Shown here: piece after piece, positions 22,169 through 33,794 of the stretch | Position numbering within the stretch: the first letter of the stretch is position 1 | Layout: each line of letters begins with the position of its first letter | DNA from: Simmondsia chinensis | Taxonomy: Eukaryota; Streptophyta; Magnoliopsida; Caryophyllales; Simmondsiaceae | Length of the DNA stretch: 64,000 nucleotides | Reading direction: 5' to 3' | Assembly (NCBI GenBank): GCA_018398585.1 | Contig: JAGTTD010000022.1 | Location: 6,392,001-6,456,000 of the forward strand | Position numbers and translations under genes: made by a program | Notes under the pieces: generated by a model | Databases searched by the model: none | Told to the model about the DNA's origin: nothing | The model's input: the letters and a program-made list of their open reading frames with translations, nothing else

Positions 22169-23132
22169 TAATTTCATATTAACTCCATTGACCTAAAACC
22201 CAAAATGACCCTACTTGATTAATCTAAATCGAAGATTGCTCAAAATTCAAAGACTTAGACACAATCTAGAATTTGACTCGAACCTCGAAATCACCCAACT
22301 CGAATGACTTAAACTTGAAATGACCGAAATCACCTTAGCTCAAAGTCTGAAATAACCCAACCCGATTGACCTGGAACTTGAGATGACTCAAATCCAAAAA
22401 ATGAAACTACTCGACTTGAATGTGATGTAAAAGCTGAGCCGAAGTAAAAGTGACCCGACCAAATTGTCCCGGAACTTAATACGACCTATACTCAAAATGA
22501 CCCGACCCATCTCAAACTTAGCCTAAGATGACTTGAATTTTGAAATGATACAACTCATTTGTCACAAAACTAAGATGACTCAAGCTTGAAATGACTTAAA
22601 TGAACTCAAACCCGGTCAGAACTTGCGTGAATCCCAAAAACACCTAACTTGATTAATTGAAAATCCGAGATAACTTGAACACCAAATGATCCGACGCAAT
22701 ATTTGACCCGATTTGACTTGAAACTCGGATACTCGAATTCAAATCAAATCACTCCAACCATAATAACTCAAACATAATAATAACCGCTCTGGCCAAAATC
22801 CGACCGTGGTTGATTTAAAACTCAAAATACTCTAACTCGATTGATCGAAAATCTGTTCCAATTCCGACCTCCGATTCCTTTGACGAACCAAACAATGGAA
22901 TTTCAATTCAACTAGAATTGGAATTGGAATTGCAATTCCACGGTTTAATTCCAATTCCATGTTCCAAACATAGCCTTAGAGAGGAGAATAACTAACAAAT
23001 GCTAATACTATTCTAATTGGGTAATAAAAGGAAAAATTACATGTATCATCATTAATATAAGACTATATACTAAAATACTTGTTAATCACATGTCTAACAC
23101 GTGATTAACTTATTTATCCAATATCACCATCA

Positions 23133-23303
23133 CAAGGAATTGAAAAGTATGATTTTCAGTAAAAATCCTATTCCATGGAATTAGGAAGTGAAATTGTAAT
23201 TCTAATTCCAGCAGATGAACTAAACAACATTGGAATTCTAGGCCCTAATTCCACCCTCAGCCCCAATTCCAAGCTCCAATTCTATACTCGCAAACACAGC
23301 AGT
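23133..23303. repeat. Second inverted repeat, right arm
   Basis: Complement partner of 21745-21885, ending CAAACACAGC at 23303. It lies beyond the right end of the Harbinger-like element. Confidence 0.7.
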
Positions 23304-23764
23304 AAGGAGATTAATCGTATAACATGAAAGAGGTGTATTATTTTTTCGGTTACCGGTTAACTTGCATAACCGAACAGAATTTCCGATTTACTGGTTGACC
23401 GGTATTTTCGGTTACGGTAGTGGTTAGAGATTTTTTAATATTTTGGTTACAGCTAACTGAACCAAAATATTTTTTGGTACAGTTAACTGAACCATGAACA
23501 CCCCTACATTGAACTTTCGATCAAAACTAAAGTAATATTTGGATTTTATAGTTTTATTAAAAACACATTTAAATTATAGCAAATGATTTTGTTAGAGCAA
23601 AAATACTAATATCGGGGCAATAAAATATATTTAAATTAGCTTTGACTTTATTAATTGCCCTAATATTAGTATTTTTCGTCATGATAATATAAATTCCCTA
23701 AATTGTTTATGAAAATTAACGTGACCTTTTAAATTTCAAATTTTAAAGAGTCATAGCCATCCAT

Positions 23765-23851
23765 ATCTGAGTTTTTCACCCATTTGGCACTATTTTAAAA
23801 AAATTACCAAAATGACATAGTTTCAAAAATATTTACCAAAATAACACCATT
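23765..23851. mobile_element. Inverted-repeat element, left end (split by Copia-2)
   Basis: GAGTTTTTCACCCATTTGGC and the following 70 bases pair with the complement of about 31555-31640 (GCCAATTGGGTAAAAAACTC). The element continues at 30426 on the far side of Copia-2. Confidence 0.75.
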
Positions 23852-24876
23852 TGTTGGAAAAATGATACAAGCTAAGCCTAAATTTTTAAGAAAGTTACAT
23901 CCCGCATTGTGAATACAAAATGAAAATCCTCTATCTCACATTGACAAATTAAGGAGGTGTGGTTGGGTTTATAAGGGTATATGTTCCCAACTAATTTAAA
24001 TTAAGTCTTGGGTAAATGAATGGTGGGAACCACAAATGCGCGCGCACCGCGCCGCGCTGTGCTCGGGCGAGGGTGTGGATAATCTTTTTGTTAACGGGTA
24101 TATTTGTTTTGTGGAAAATATGTTTGCTGCATTAAACATTTTACCGTTGCAGTGCTAATTACTGCTGCAATTAACCAAAATATAGCTGTTAACCCCACCA
24201 TTACTGCTAATACGTTTCTAGCTGTTGAAAACGCAATTAACTGCACAAATTAACCAAAATATAGCTGTTAGCTGCTAATTACTGCACAAATTAAATCAGG
24301 ACCATTTTTGACTTTTGAATAGGAGGGTTACTGCATTTGCATTAGTATAACTATAGGAGAAGATAGTGCTTGCAAACACAACAATTCAACCATCATCTAG
24401 TTCTTCCAGTCTTCTTTTCTTCCTTGTTCTTGTCGTTCTTTTCTTGGTCATTCCGGGCAAAGTTCTCCTTCTCTCCTACCCGACGATTAACGAGTGCACG
24501 TTAAGAGTTGGACTGTGTTAATCCTGGAGGACGGTCGCCGACACTACTGTATGCACCGGAGTAGCGGCAAAATCGTCTTTTAGAACATTGGTATTTCCCA
24601 CGGCACGGTACCTTCGGTATTTTCTAATCTACCTTTCCTCTTTCGATATTATTTGATTGTCGTGTTCATATAATTGGCTGCGTCATTCCACTACAAAATT
24701 ACTGGATTTTTTACTGCATTATACCAAGGATTCACGCTGAATTTTTACTATTTTTTGCTATAATTTACGGCTGTATTTTTGCTGTATTTTCCCGCTGTAT
24801 TGTACGCAATATTTCAGCTGTATTTTATGCAGTATTTTACGCAGTATTTTCGTTGTACGCATTATTTTTCTGAGCA
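23852..24876 (+). repeat. Copia-2 5' LTR
   Basis: 1025 bp, TGTTGG...GAGCA, matching 29416-30425 along its length. Contains a GCGCGC-rich patch (24040-24060), ATTACTGC/TAATTACTGCTGC repeats and a 3' part rich in GCTGTATTTT/GCAGTATTTT units (24770-24860). Confidence 0.92.
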
Positions 24877-24913
24877 ATCTAAAAGACGACTTATCGCGTA
24901 CTTATATTTGAAC

Positions 24914-27900
24914 ATGGCAACCAAAATACCACTTCCTGACATGTATAAAGTTGAGCCCCTTGACGGGAAGAACTATAAGAGGTGGTCCCAAAAAATTTTA
25001 TTTTTTCTACAACTAGTATGTATTGATTACATACTTTATGAGAAAAAGGCACATGAAGGTGGCAACGAGAAAAAACATATGAAGAAAAATTCACCGTGGA
25101 CGACCGAACCTGTAGGGGAAACTGACTGCATTACATGAGTGATGTACTCTTTGATATTTATGTAAAATTAAGCACGGCAAAAGAGATTTAGGATTCCCTA
25201 TAGAAAAAATATGGGGGTGATGATGCAGGGACTAGGAAATATGCACTTAGTAAGTGGTTAGATATCAAATTCGTGGACAATAGACCAATACTTGATCAAG
25301 TCCATGAATATGAAAATATAGTAACTACTCTTCTGTCGGAAGGCCTTAAAATTTCCGAAACAACTCAAGCATATGTTTTAATTAAAAAACTTCCACCTTC
25401 TTGGAAGGGTTATAGAAACTTACTTATGCATAAAAAGAAGGACTTGACATTAGAGGAGTTAGTAAACCACTTAAAAATTGAAGAAGAAAATAGGCTTAAG
25501 GACAGGGTGTACGCATACTCTGACCAATCTAAAGCTAAATTGTCGAAGCTCGGCCTAGTACTTCTGATAGGTTCAAGAACAAAGGAAAAAAGCATCACTC
25601 AAATTTTAAGCCTGGTGGAAAGATTCAAAAGCCAAACAACAAATTCCTTGGAGATTGCTATCACTGTGAAAAACGTGGACATATGGCCAAAGACTGCAGA
25701 AGTAAAAGGAACTAGCCTAAAGACCCAAAAAACAAAGCCCACCTTATAGAAGCGGAGAGTACTGTAGATGTTGTTTCAGAGGTGAACCTGGTAAACAACA
25801 TGACTAAGTGGATAATGGATACCGGGGCTACCAGGCATAAACATGTTCCAGGAATACCAAAAAATGCCCAATGGAGAGGTGGTCTATATGGGCAATTCTA
25901 CAGCTGCACTAACCCTCTGAAAAGGGAAGGTTTCTTTAAAACTCACTTCTGGGAAGTTTCTTACTTTAAAATATGTGTTGCATATGTCTGATATGCCTAG
26001 AAATTTAATTTCGGGTAGTCTTTTAATCAAAGCTGGGTTGAAATTATTCTTTGACTCAAACAAGTTAGTCTTGACTAGGAATAGAGAATTTGTGGGCAAC
26101 GGTTTTTGTAATGGTGGTCTCTTTGTCCTTAATGTTGTTTGCATGAATAACATTGCTAGTACCTCTTCTGCTTATATTGTTGAATCTCTTGAATTTTGGC
26201 ATGCTCGCTTAGGACATATAAATGTTGAATCAATTAAACGGCTTAAAAAAATGAACATGATCCCTAACTTCAGTGATGTCAACTTTAATAAGTGTGAAGT
26301 ATGTGTAGAAGCTAAATATGCTAAAAAACCCTTTAAGTCAATCGAGAGACAAACTGAACTTCTTGAACTAGTCCACACTGATTTAGGAGACTATAAAAGT
26401 TTGATGAGTAGAGGTGGAAAAAGATACTACATGATCTTTGTAGATGATCACTCTAGATACTCAATGGTATTTTTCCTAAGTACTAAAGATGAAGCAGAAG
26501 AAATATTTTTAAAATACAAGGTTGAAGTAGAAAATCAGTTAGGAAGAAAAATAAAAAGAGTTAGGTCTGATAGAGGAGGAGAATATGATCCAACCTCTCT
26601 AGAAAAATTCTGTGAGGAAAATGGAATAATACATGAGCGAAGCCCTCCCTACTGCCCACAATCTAACGGTGTTGCAGACAGGAAAAATATAACTTTAAAA
26701 GGTATGATGAATGCTATGCTTATTAGTTCTGGATTACCTGACAACATGTGGGGGGAGGCAATATTATCTGCTTGTCATGTACTTAATAGAGTTCCTGATA
26801 AAAAACTCGATAAAACCCCATATGAACTGTGAAAAGGTTATGCGCCTAATCTAAAATACCTGAAAGTGTGGCGGTGTCTAGCCAAGGTCGGATTACCCGA
26901 CTTTAAACGGAGTAAAATTGGACCTAAGACTGTTGATTCAGCCTTTATTGGGTATGCTCATCATAGTGCTGCTTATCGTTTTTTTATCAAAGGATCTAAT
27001 AATTCATATACATGTGGTAGCATTATGGAATCTAGAGATGCTGGATTCTTTGAACATTTATTTCTCTTGAAATCTAATGATGCACAACCTACTAGTTTGC
27101 CTTCTCATAATGTAAATGCTAATCACGATAATACTAACAATATAGACACTCACGGAATTCGAAGGAGTAAAAGAGCTAGGAAAGAAACCAACTTTGGACC
27201 TAATTTTGTTACCACTTTCCTATCAGAAGATAATTTCATAAATGAAGAAATTGCAAATATCTATATGTTAGAGGAAGACCCTAAAACTTATGATGAGGCT
27301 ATAAGATCAGTTGACTTTACCTTTTGGAAAGAAGCTATTAATAGCGAACTAGAATCAATTCTAAGTAATCACACATGGGAATTGGTAGACCTTCCTAGAG
27401 GTTGTAAGCCAATAGGTTGTAAGTGGGTCTTTAGAAAGAAAATGAAGGCTGATGGGACAATAGACAAGATTAAAGCAAGGTTAGTGGCTAAGGGTTACAC
27501 CCAAAAAAAGGGATTAGACTATTTTGATACTTATTCACCTGTCGCTAAAATAGTCACGATTAGAGCTTTGATCGCCCTTGCATCTATCCATGATTTTGTA
27601 GTGCATCAAATGGATGTTAAAACAACATTCCTTAATGGTGACCTAGACGAAGAGATTTACATGAAGCAACCTGAGGGTTTTGTTGTTCCTGGTAATGAAA
27701 ATAAAGTTTGTAAACTTGTAAAATCTCTATATGGTCTCAAACAGGCACCTAAACAGTGGCATGAGAAATTTAATAGCACACTAGTAGCTAATAAATTCCT
27801 TGTAAACAATGGTAATTCTTGTGTGTATTCTAAGTCTAATTCAAATGGATGTGTAATAATTTATCTATATGTTGATGAAACGCTGATATTTGGCACAGAC

Positions 27901-28818
27901 TTGAATGTTGTCAGTGAAACGAAAAACTTTCTATGCTCTAAATTTGAGATGAAAGATATGGGTGAGGTAGACGTGATTTTAGGAGTTAAAATTGTAAAAA
28001 CCCCAGAAGGCATAAGCCTAAACCAGTCTCACTATGTTGAGAAGATACTTAGAAAGTTCAACATGGTCAATATTGATCTTGTAAGAACACCTTATGATCC
28101 TAGTGTACATCTAATTAAATATAAAGGTGTTGCTATGTGCCAATCTGAGTATGCCAAAATAATTGGCAGTGTTATATTTCTGATGAACTACACTAGACCT
28201 GACATTGCATATGTTGTAAGTAGACTCAGTAAATACACATATAGTCCTAATTAAGAGCATTGCAACACGTTAAAAAAGATTGCTTAAATATTTGAAAGGA
28301 ACTGTCGATTGGGGACTTCACTATGGAAAGTTTCCCGCTGTATTAGAAGGATATTGCAACTCCACGTTTCTGACAATCACGAAATTAACTCCACTAGTGG
28401 GTATGTATACACACTAGCTGGAGGTGCTATATCTTGGAAATCCTCTAAGCAATCTTGTATTGCTACGTCTACTATGGAATCTGATTTTATTGCTCTTGAG
28501 TTGGCAGGTCATGAAGCCGAGTGGCTAAGAAGTTTATTGGGAGACGTGCCATTGTGGGGCCATCCAGTTCCATCAGTATCACTTCACTGTGACAGTCAAG
28601 CTGTAATTGCTGTGGCTAAGAACAAGGTTTATAATGGCAAGAGGTGACACATTCGTCTCAGGCATAAGATCGTGAAAGATCTACTAGAAAGTGGAGTGAT
28701 ATCACTAGACTATGTAAAGTCTGAAAAGAATCTTACGGATTCGTTGACAAAAGGCCTTTGTCGTAAAATGATTGTAGAAACATCGAGGGGGATGGGATTA
28801 AAGTCTATACATGAATAA
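24914..28818 (+). pseudogene. Copia-2 gag-pol pseudogene
   Basis: Start ATG 24914 (MATKIPLPDMYKVEPLDGKN). Gag has a UBN2-type body (25273-25560) and a CX2CX4HX4C knuckle (CYHCEKRGHMAKDC, about 25664-25705) in a shifted frame. Protease WIMDTGAT is near 25812. Integrase: HARLGHINVESIKRL, the zinc Cys pair CEVCVEAK, then HTDLGDY, RSDRGGEYD and QSNGVADRK. The catalytic Asp-Asp-Glu region is partly altered (ADRK replaces the usual AERK, losing the Glu). A TGA at about 26830 splits integrase from RT. RT starts near 27280; the active site reads YVDETL instead of YVDDML, so the second catalytic Asp is Glu. RNase H is frameshifted near 28250-28370, has a TGA at 28645, and ends SIHE-stop at 28818. Non-functional. 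Confidence 0.92.
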
Positions 28819-29415
28819 ACTGTGATGTATCCAACCTGGTCTTAAAAGGTTCAATGTGAAAAGACATAGTTTCATTCGAAGAATGCACTGTGTTAATGTT
28901 GTCCCTCCTTATGGTGTGACAGTGCGGAAACGGGTCTATAGCCATATGTTTGGTGGGGTAAGTTAGACTTGCACTTGATGGACACTATCTGTATGCTACC
29001 AAGAGGTAAGGTTGAGCTTAAGCTCTTAATGGACCCATATCCATATGTTTGGTGGTGTGAGGTAACACACACTTGATGGGATCTACCTATATAGGTGTGG
29101 GAGTCTGGCCTCTCCCTATGAAGGATTAAGACTTGCCTTCTAGAGCGCCTATGAATATCCAGACAAGCGCATGACCGATAAAATGCGCCAAATCGTAGGA
29201 GTTGTCAAGATCTGGAGTTTGGTATGTGTCCAAGCGGAAGACTATACAACCCCCTGTGAGGTTCAAGACGAAAGTCACCTTGCAAGATGTTGGTTCTAAA
29301 CTTGGGATGCACTAGGTGACGATTCGAGTTGCAAGACATCGGCACTGCAGAACTAAACTCCCTTTGCCCTGTCTGTTTCTATCTCTCTCTCTCGCTTGTA
29401 TCCTTTGTGGGGGAT
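28819..29415 (+). other. Copia-2 3' untranslated interior
   Basis: About 600 bp without ORF between RNase H and the 3' LTR. It holds two copies of an ATATGTTTGGTGGGGTAAG-type segment followed by ACTTGATGG (28946-28982, 29041-29078). Ends with the polypurine tract TTTGTGGGGGA. Confidence 0.7.
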
Positions 29416-30425
29416 TGTTAGAAAAATGATACATGCTAAACCTAAATTTTGTAAGAAAGTTACATCCCATATTGTGAATACAAAATGAAAATCCTCTATC
29501 CCACATTGAAAAATTAAGGAGGTGTGGTTGGGTTTATAAGGGTATATGTTCCCAACTAACGTGAATTAAGTCTTAGGTGAAGGAATGGTGGGAACCACAC
29601 ACGCGTGCTCGTCGCGCCGTGCAGTGCTCGGGCGAGGGTGTGGATGATCTTTTTGTTAACGGGTATATTTGTTTTGCGGAAAATATGTTTACTGCATTAC
29701 ACATTTTACCATTGCAGTGCTAATTACTGCTGCAATTAACCAAAATATAGCTGTTAACCCCACGATTACTGCTAATACGTTTCTAGCTGTTGAAAACGCA
29801 ATTAACTGCACAAATTAACCAAAATATAGCTGTTAGCTGCTAATTACTGCACAAATTAAATCAGGACTGTTTTTGACTTTTGAATAGGAGGGTTACTGCA
29901 TTTGTATTAGTATAAATATAGGAGAAGATAGTGCTTGCAAAAAAATTCAACCATCATCTAGTTCTTCCAGTCTTCTTCTCTTCCCTGTTCTTGTCGTTCT
30001 TTTCTTGGTTATTTCGGGCAAAGTTCTCGTTCTCTCCTACCCGACGATTAACGAGTGCACGTTAAGAGTCGGACTGTGTTAATCCTGGAGGACGGCCGCC
30101 GACACTACTGTATGCACCGGAGCAGCTGCGAAATCATCTTTTAAGACAGTGGTATTTCCCACCGCACGGTACCTTCGGTATTTTCTAATCTACCTTTCTT
30201 CTTTCGGTATTATTTGATTGTCGTGTTCATTTATTTGGCTGCATCTTTCCACTACAAAATTATTGGATTTTTTACTGCATTATACTGAGGATTCATGCTG
30301 AATTTTAACTATTTTTCGCTGTAATTTATGGCTGTATTTTTGATGTATTTTCCCGCTGTATTGTACGCAGTATTTCAGCTATATTTTTTGCAGTATTTTT
30401 GTTGCGAGCGTTATTTTTTCGAACA
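29416..30425 (+). repeat. Copia-2 3' LTR
   Basis: 1010 bp, TGTTAG...GAACA. By eye only a few per cent different from the 5' LTR, mostly transitions, plus a gap near 30385 where one GCAGTATTTTAC unit is missing. Confidence 0.92.
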
Positions 30426-31640
30426 CCATTTACTGTAGCTTTATCAAAGTATGATGTTTAAAACAGCATACTCCCATCAACAAAAAAATTTTTTTTAATG
30501 GGAGTACGCCGTTTACAAACGGCATACTCCCATCACCCCCTTTTTTTTAATTATTAAAATTATTAAATAATTAAAAATTTTCAAAAGATTATTTACGTCA
30601 AAGATTCCTATACTTTTCCAATTCAGATAATTTAGTCCGTATACTTTTTCTTATATCAATTTGTTTCCTTTAATCAAATTTAAGTTACGTTAATGAGGTA
30701 ATTTTGAGTGGTAAATAGATTAAATTGAGTAAATAAATAAATTTATAATAAGTTACTTACATATAATATAATTTTACGAATTAAAATTACGTCACTCACA
30801 TAACTTAAATTTGATCAAAGGAGCTAAATTGACACATTTTAAATTGTTTAACATTTATAAGTGATCAGAACAATTACTCAGAAAAAATAGATGACACATA
30901 CAATATTATAATTAAGTTAATGTACTTTCTTGAGAAAATAAATTTTAAAATTTATTATATTTAAAAAATTATTAAAATTTTAAAGGGTTATTAACGCCAA
31001 AGATCTCTATACTTTTCTAATTGTGTTAATTTGGTCCTTGTACTTTTAATTGTGTCAATTTATTCTATGAACAATTTAAAATGTGTCAATTTTGGTCCTT
31101 TGATCAAATTTAATTTATGTTAGTGACGTAATTTTGAACGGTAAAATTATATTAAATGTAAGTAACGTATTCTATTTACTCAATTTAATCTATTTAATGT
31201 TTAAAATTACGTCACTAATATAACTTAAATTTGATCAAAGGAACTAAATTAACACATTTTAAATTGTTCATGGACTAAATTGATACAACTAAAAGTACAA
31301 GGACCAAATTAACACAATTGGAAATATATAGGGACCTTTGACATAAATAACCTTTTGAAAATTTTTAATTATTTAATAATTTTAAGAAAAAGGAGGTGAT
31401 GAGAATAGAAACGACTTACTCCCATTAAAAATAAAAATAAAAATTTGTTGATGGGAGTACGCCGTTTCTAACGGCGTACTTTGTACATACGGAGGGAGTA
31501 CGCCGTTTTAAATGGTGTACTTAGATAAAGTTACAATAAATGGTGCCATTTTAGTAAATATTTTTGGAACTATGCTAGTTTGGTTTTTTCTTCTTCTTTT
31601 TTTTTAATAGTGCCAATTGGGTAAAAAACTCTCCATATCT
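30426..31640. mobile_element. Inverted-repeat element, main part
   Basis: Continuation of 23765-23851. CCATTTACTGTAGCTTTATC at 30426 pairs with the complement at 31520-31550, and GGGAGTACGCCGTTT motifs occur in both arms (30495-30540; 31450-31520). The arms extend through AATTATTTAATAATTTTAA (left complement) into a MULE-type MITE core. Without Copia-2 the element is about 1.3 kb and non-coding. Confidence 0.7.
30985..31352. mobile_element. MULE-type MITE copy 1
   Basis: GGGTTATTAACGCCAAAGAT at the left pairs with GGGACCTTTGACATAAATAACC-like sequence at the right. Inner parts carry the family phrase AATTTGGTCCTTGTACTTTT and its complement. About 368 bp, no ORF. A related diverged half-copy precedes it at 30588-30850. 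Confidence 0.7.
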
Positions 31641-32367
31641 ATTACAAATAATTTAAAGATAATTTAATTTCAATACTTCTTCTTGATTTTCAGGTGGCGG
31701 ATAAGCCCACTCTGGATTTCTATTATCATTTTTTTCGAGAATTAGCGACTGAGTCGTGGTACAATACAGGCAGCTCGACCAAGTGAGACCTGAGTCAACC
31801 TGAACAAGAACGGGGACAAAAAACAAAAAAGAAAACCAAATATATAGGAAGACAAGCATAAACAAGCAAAACACAAGTCTCAAACTTGACTAGGCAGGAC
31901 ATTAAAAACATGACTAACCAAAAGATAGAAAAATGGGACAACGGCACGATAAATTTATTGGAGCAAGGCACTCAGCGAAAGCGGAACAAATCCATTAAAG
32001 TTCAGTCCAAGTCTTTTCCCCATCTTCAGTGTGCACTCCGCGGCCAAGATCCTACCGACATCTTCAACATTGTTGCCTTTTTGGGTCATTTTTCCTTCCT
32101 TTCTTTCTTTCACCTCTTCTTCTTCTTCCAACGTTTGTAGGCTCAGGTAACCTCCTCACACTGTTACCAGGTGACATGCCTTTAAGAAACTCTTGAAGGT
32201 CTCGCTTAGCTTGTTCTTTTTCCTCGCGCTTTAAGTCTCTGCAGCCCCTTTTAGTGAATATTTTGGTCTTGATGCCTGGATTCCATTTTTCTCGTTCTCT
32301 GCCCACTCTTGCAAGGCTATTCAATACACTTCATCGAATTCATTTTCAAGGAATTTCCATCATCATA
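31641..32367. other. Unassigned stretch
   Basis: Short open frames on both strands (31886-32140 plus; 32064-32324 minus, Arg/Lys-rich) overlap each other and show no recognisable motif. I see no reliable gene. It abuts the truncated end of the TRIM array. Confidence 0.3.
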
Positions 32368-32455
32368 AGTATCGGACAGGCTTGGGAGACCCCATATGGC
32401 ATATATCTGCTTATTGAGCACCGGGGACAGTGTCAGCCAAAGGCGGCCCGTGACA
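32368..32455 (-). repeat. TRIM LTR-a, truncated
   Basis: Only the 88 bases nearest the polypurine side are present (ATCGGACAGGCTTGGGAGAC ... GGCGGCCCGTGACA). The rest is replaced by unrelated sequence. Confidence 0.85.
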
Positions 32456-33023
32456 TTCTCCCCCACCTAATTCCGCAAACGTCCTCGTTGCGGGTGCCTG
32501 CCCATCATCGCATCCCTGAATCTCTAGCAGCCTTGAGTGGTCACGGGACGACCACATCATCATCCCCTCCAACGTGACACCCCTGACATGCTATTGACAC
32601 TCACCTGATGATAAGCAGCGTGCCCAAAAAGCAGCATGCCAGCTCCATGCACCATAGTGCACCACGTACACGTCTCGCTCCACGATGCTTGTTGACTCTT
32701 TACCTTGTGAACTTCGCACTGCACCCCAAGGATCGGCCCAATCTCCATGCAGTAAGCCAGCCATACGGTCAGCACGCCTGACCAGCGCCCAACACGGTGC
32801 GCCTTCCGCCACATCCGGAACCGCGAGCCACTCAACTTCACTCCGAAAGTTCCTCGTTAGAGTGCCCCTCTCACACAAGGAGTGTCCATACACGGACAAA
32901 CCCGCTCAACGCACCAAGGACATGAGCAACTCCCATTCCCTAGGAGTGTCCACCACCACGGACAAAGCTCGGTCCCACTACAGCTGCTTACTCGCATATC
33001 CTGAGCCTCGCTCTGATACCACT
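32456..33023 (-). other. TRIM interior 1
   Basis: 568 bp. Right edge: primer-site complement GCTCTGATACCA at 33010-33021. Left edge: TTCTCCCCCACC, a polypurine tract on the minus strand. Open frames up to 139 codons exist on both strands here and again in interior 3, but they overlap, run into the LTR and match no retroelement protein, so I treat them as chance. Confidence 0.8.
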
Positions 33024-33269
33024 TGTCACGGGATGAGCGCAGATCACCCGTGCGGCGCCCGGACCCTGAGGCTAGGGCCGGGCCAGCCTACCCCCTATGG
33101 TTAACAAGCAGCGATATGCACCTTCAAGAGACGAAATACACGGCATACCACGGACATACCTGAACACAATCAATGCGCATTAGTATCGGACAGGCTTAGG
33201 AGACCCCATATGGCATATGTCTGCTTATTGAGCACCGGGGACAGTGTCAGCCAAAGGCGGCCCGTGACA
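33024..33269 (-). repeat. TRIM LTR-b
   Basis: 246 bp, complete, shared between interior 1 (as its 5' LTR) and interior 2 (as its 3' LTR). Confidence 0.9.
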
Positions 33270-33548
33270 TTAATTCCCCATTTCACAAAAACTCTTCCAT
33301 CTTCTCTCTCTCTCTCTCTATGTGTATGTGTGGTTCTATTTCTTTTCCTTCCCAAATTATATTATTCCGCTGCGTAACTTAACACTCTCACATTTTCGGG
33401 GTTAGCCTGACTTAGCGAGGTACTTTCGGAGTGAAGCTAAGTGGCATCACGGGTCTTAACAAGGGACCTTAGGGGTGAAGTTAAGGGCTTTGGGAGGCCG
33501 TGACACTGGTGAAAGTGTCATCCCGTGACAGCGTGCTCTGATACCACT
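33270..33548 (-). other. TRIM interior 2, different sequence
   Basis: 279 bp with its own primer-site complement GCTCTGATACCA (33535-33546) and a minus-strand tract GAAATGGGGAATTAA at the left. Contains a (TC)n run at 33304-33319 and repeated GGGGTGAAGTTAAGGG-like phrases. It also carries GTGTCATCCCGTGACAG just before the primer site, an extra LTR-end fragment. Unrelated to interiors 1 and 3 by eye. Confidence 0.8.
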
Positions 33549-33794
33549 TGTCACGGGGTGAGCGCAGATCACCCGTGCGGCGCCCGGACCCTGAGGCTAG
33601 GGCCGGGCCAGCCTACCCCCTATGGTCAACAAGCAGCAATATGCACCTTCAAGAGACGAAATACACGGCATACCACGGACATACCTGAACACAATCAATG
33701 CGCATTAGTATCGGACAGGCTTAGGAGACCCCATATGGCATATGTCTGCTTATTGAGCACCGGGGATAGTGTCAGCCAAAGGCGGCCCGTGACA
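33549..33794 (-). repeat. TRIM LTR-c
   Basis: 246 bp, shared between interior 2 (5' LTR) and interior 3 (3' LTR). Confidence 0.9.

Larger units (their letters stand above)
20712..22975. mobile_element. PIF/Harbinger-like long-inverted-repeat element
   Basis: Terminal repeats GGCTCTGTTTGACATATG (20712) and the complement of GGCTATGTTTGGAACATG (ending 22975) are flanked by TTA on both sides (20709-20711, 22976-22978), the Harbinger target duplication. Arms of about 850 bp are built from diverged units on GGGTCAATTGAGTTGGGTCA. With the nested SINE removed the arms pair up to about 21580 and 21885. No transposase is present, so it is non-autonomous. Confidence 0.6.
20212..23506. mobile_element. 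hAT-like composite with nested elements
   Basis: The left end has GGTTAACCGAACTGAAAA-type subterminal motifs (20300-20390). The right end carries many GGTTAACTG/CAGTTAACTGAACC motifs (23340-23495) and finishes GAACACCCCTA, a common hAT terminus. Flanks CGATGAAC (20204-20211) and CATTGAAC (23507-23514) match at 6 of 8 positions. The left terminus is decayed. It encloses the Harbinger-like inverted repeat and SINE b. Confidence 0.4.
23852..30425 (+). mobile_element. Copia-2: complete but decayed Ty1/copia element
   Basis: 6574 bp with 1.0 kb LTRs and a perfect 5-bp target duplication CCATT (23847-23851; 30426-30430). Copia domain order is kept, and a TTTGTGGGGGAT polypurine tract precedes the 3' LTR. 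RNase H wording ([18 protein letters not shown]) and the tract resemble the Tork/Tnt1 group (tentative). No TGGTATCAGAGC-like primer site is visible in the 37 bases between LTR and gag ATG. It is inserted in the inverted-repeat element. Confidence 0.92.
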
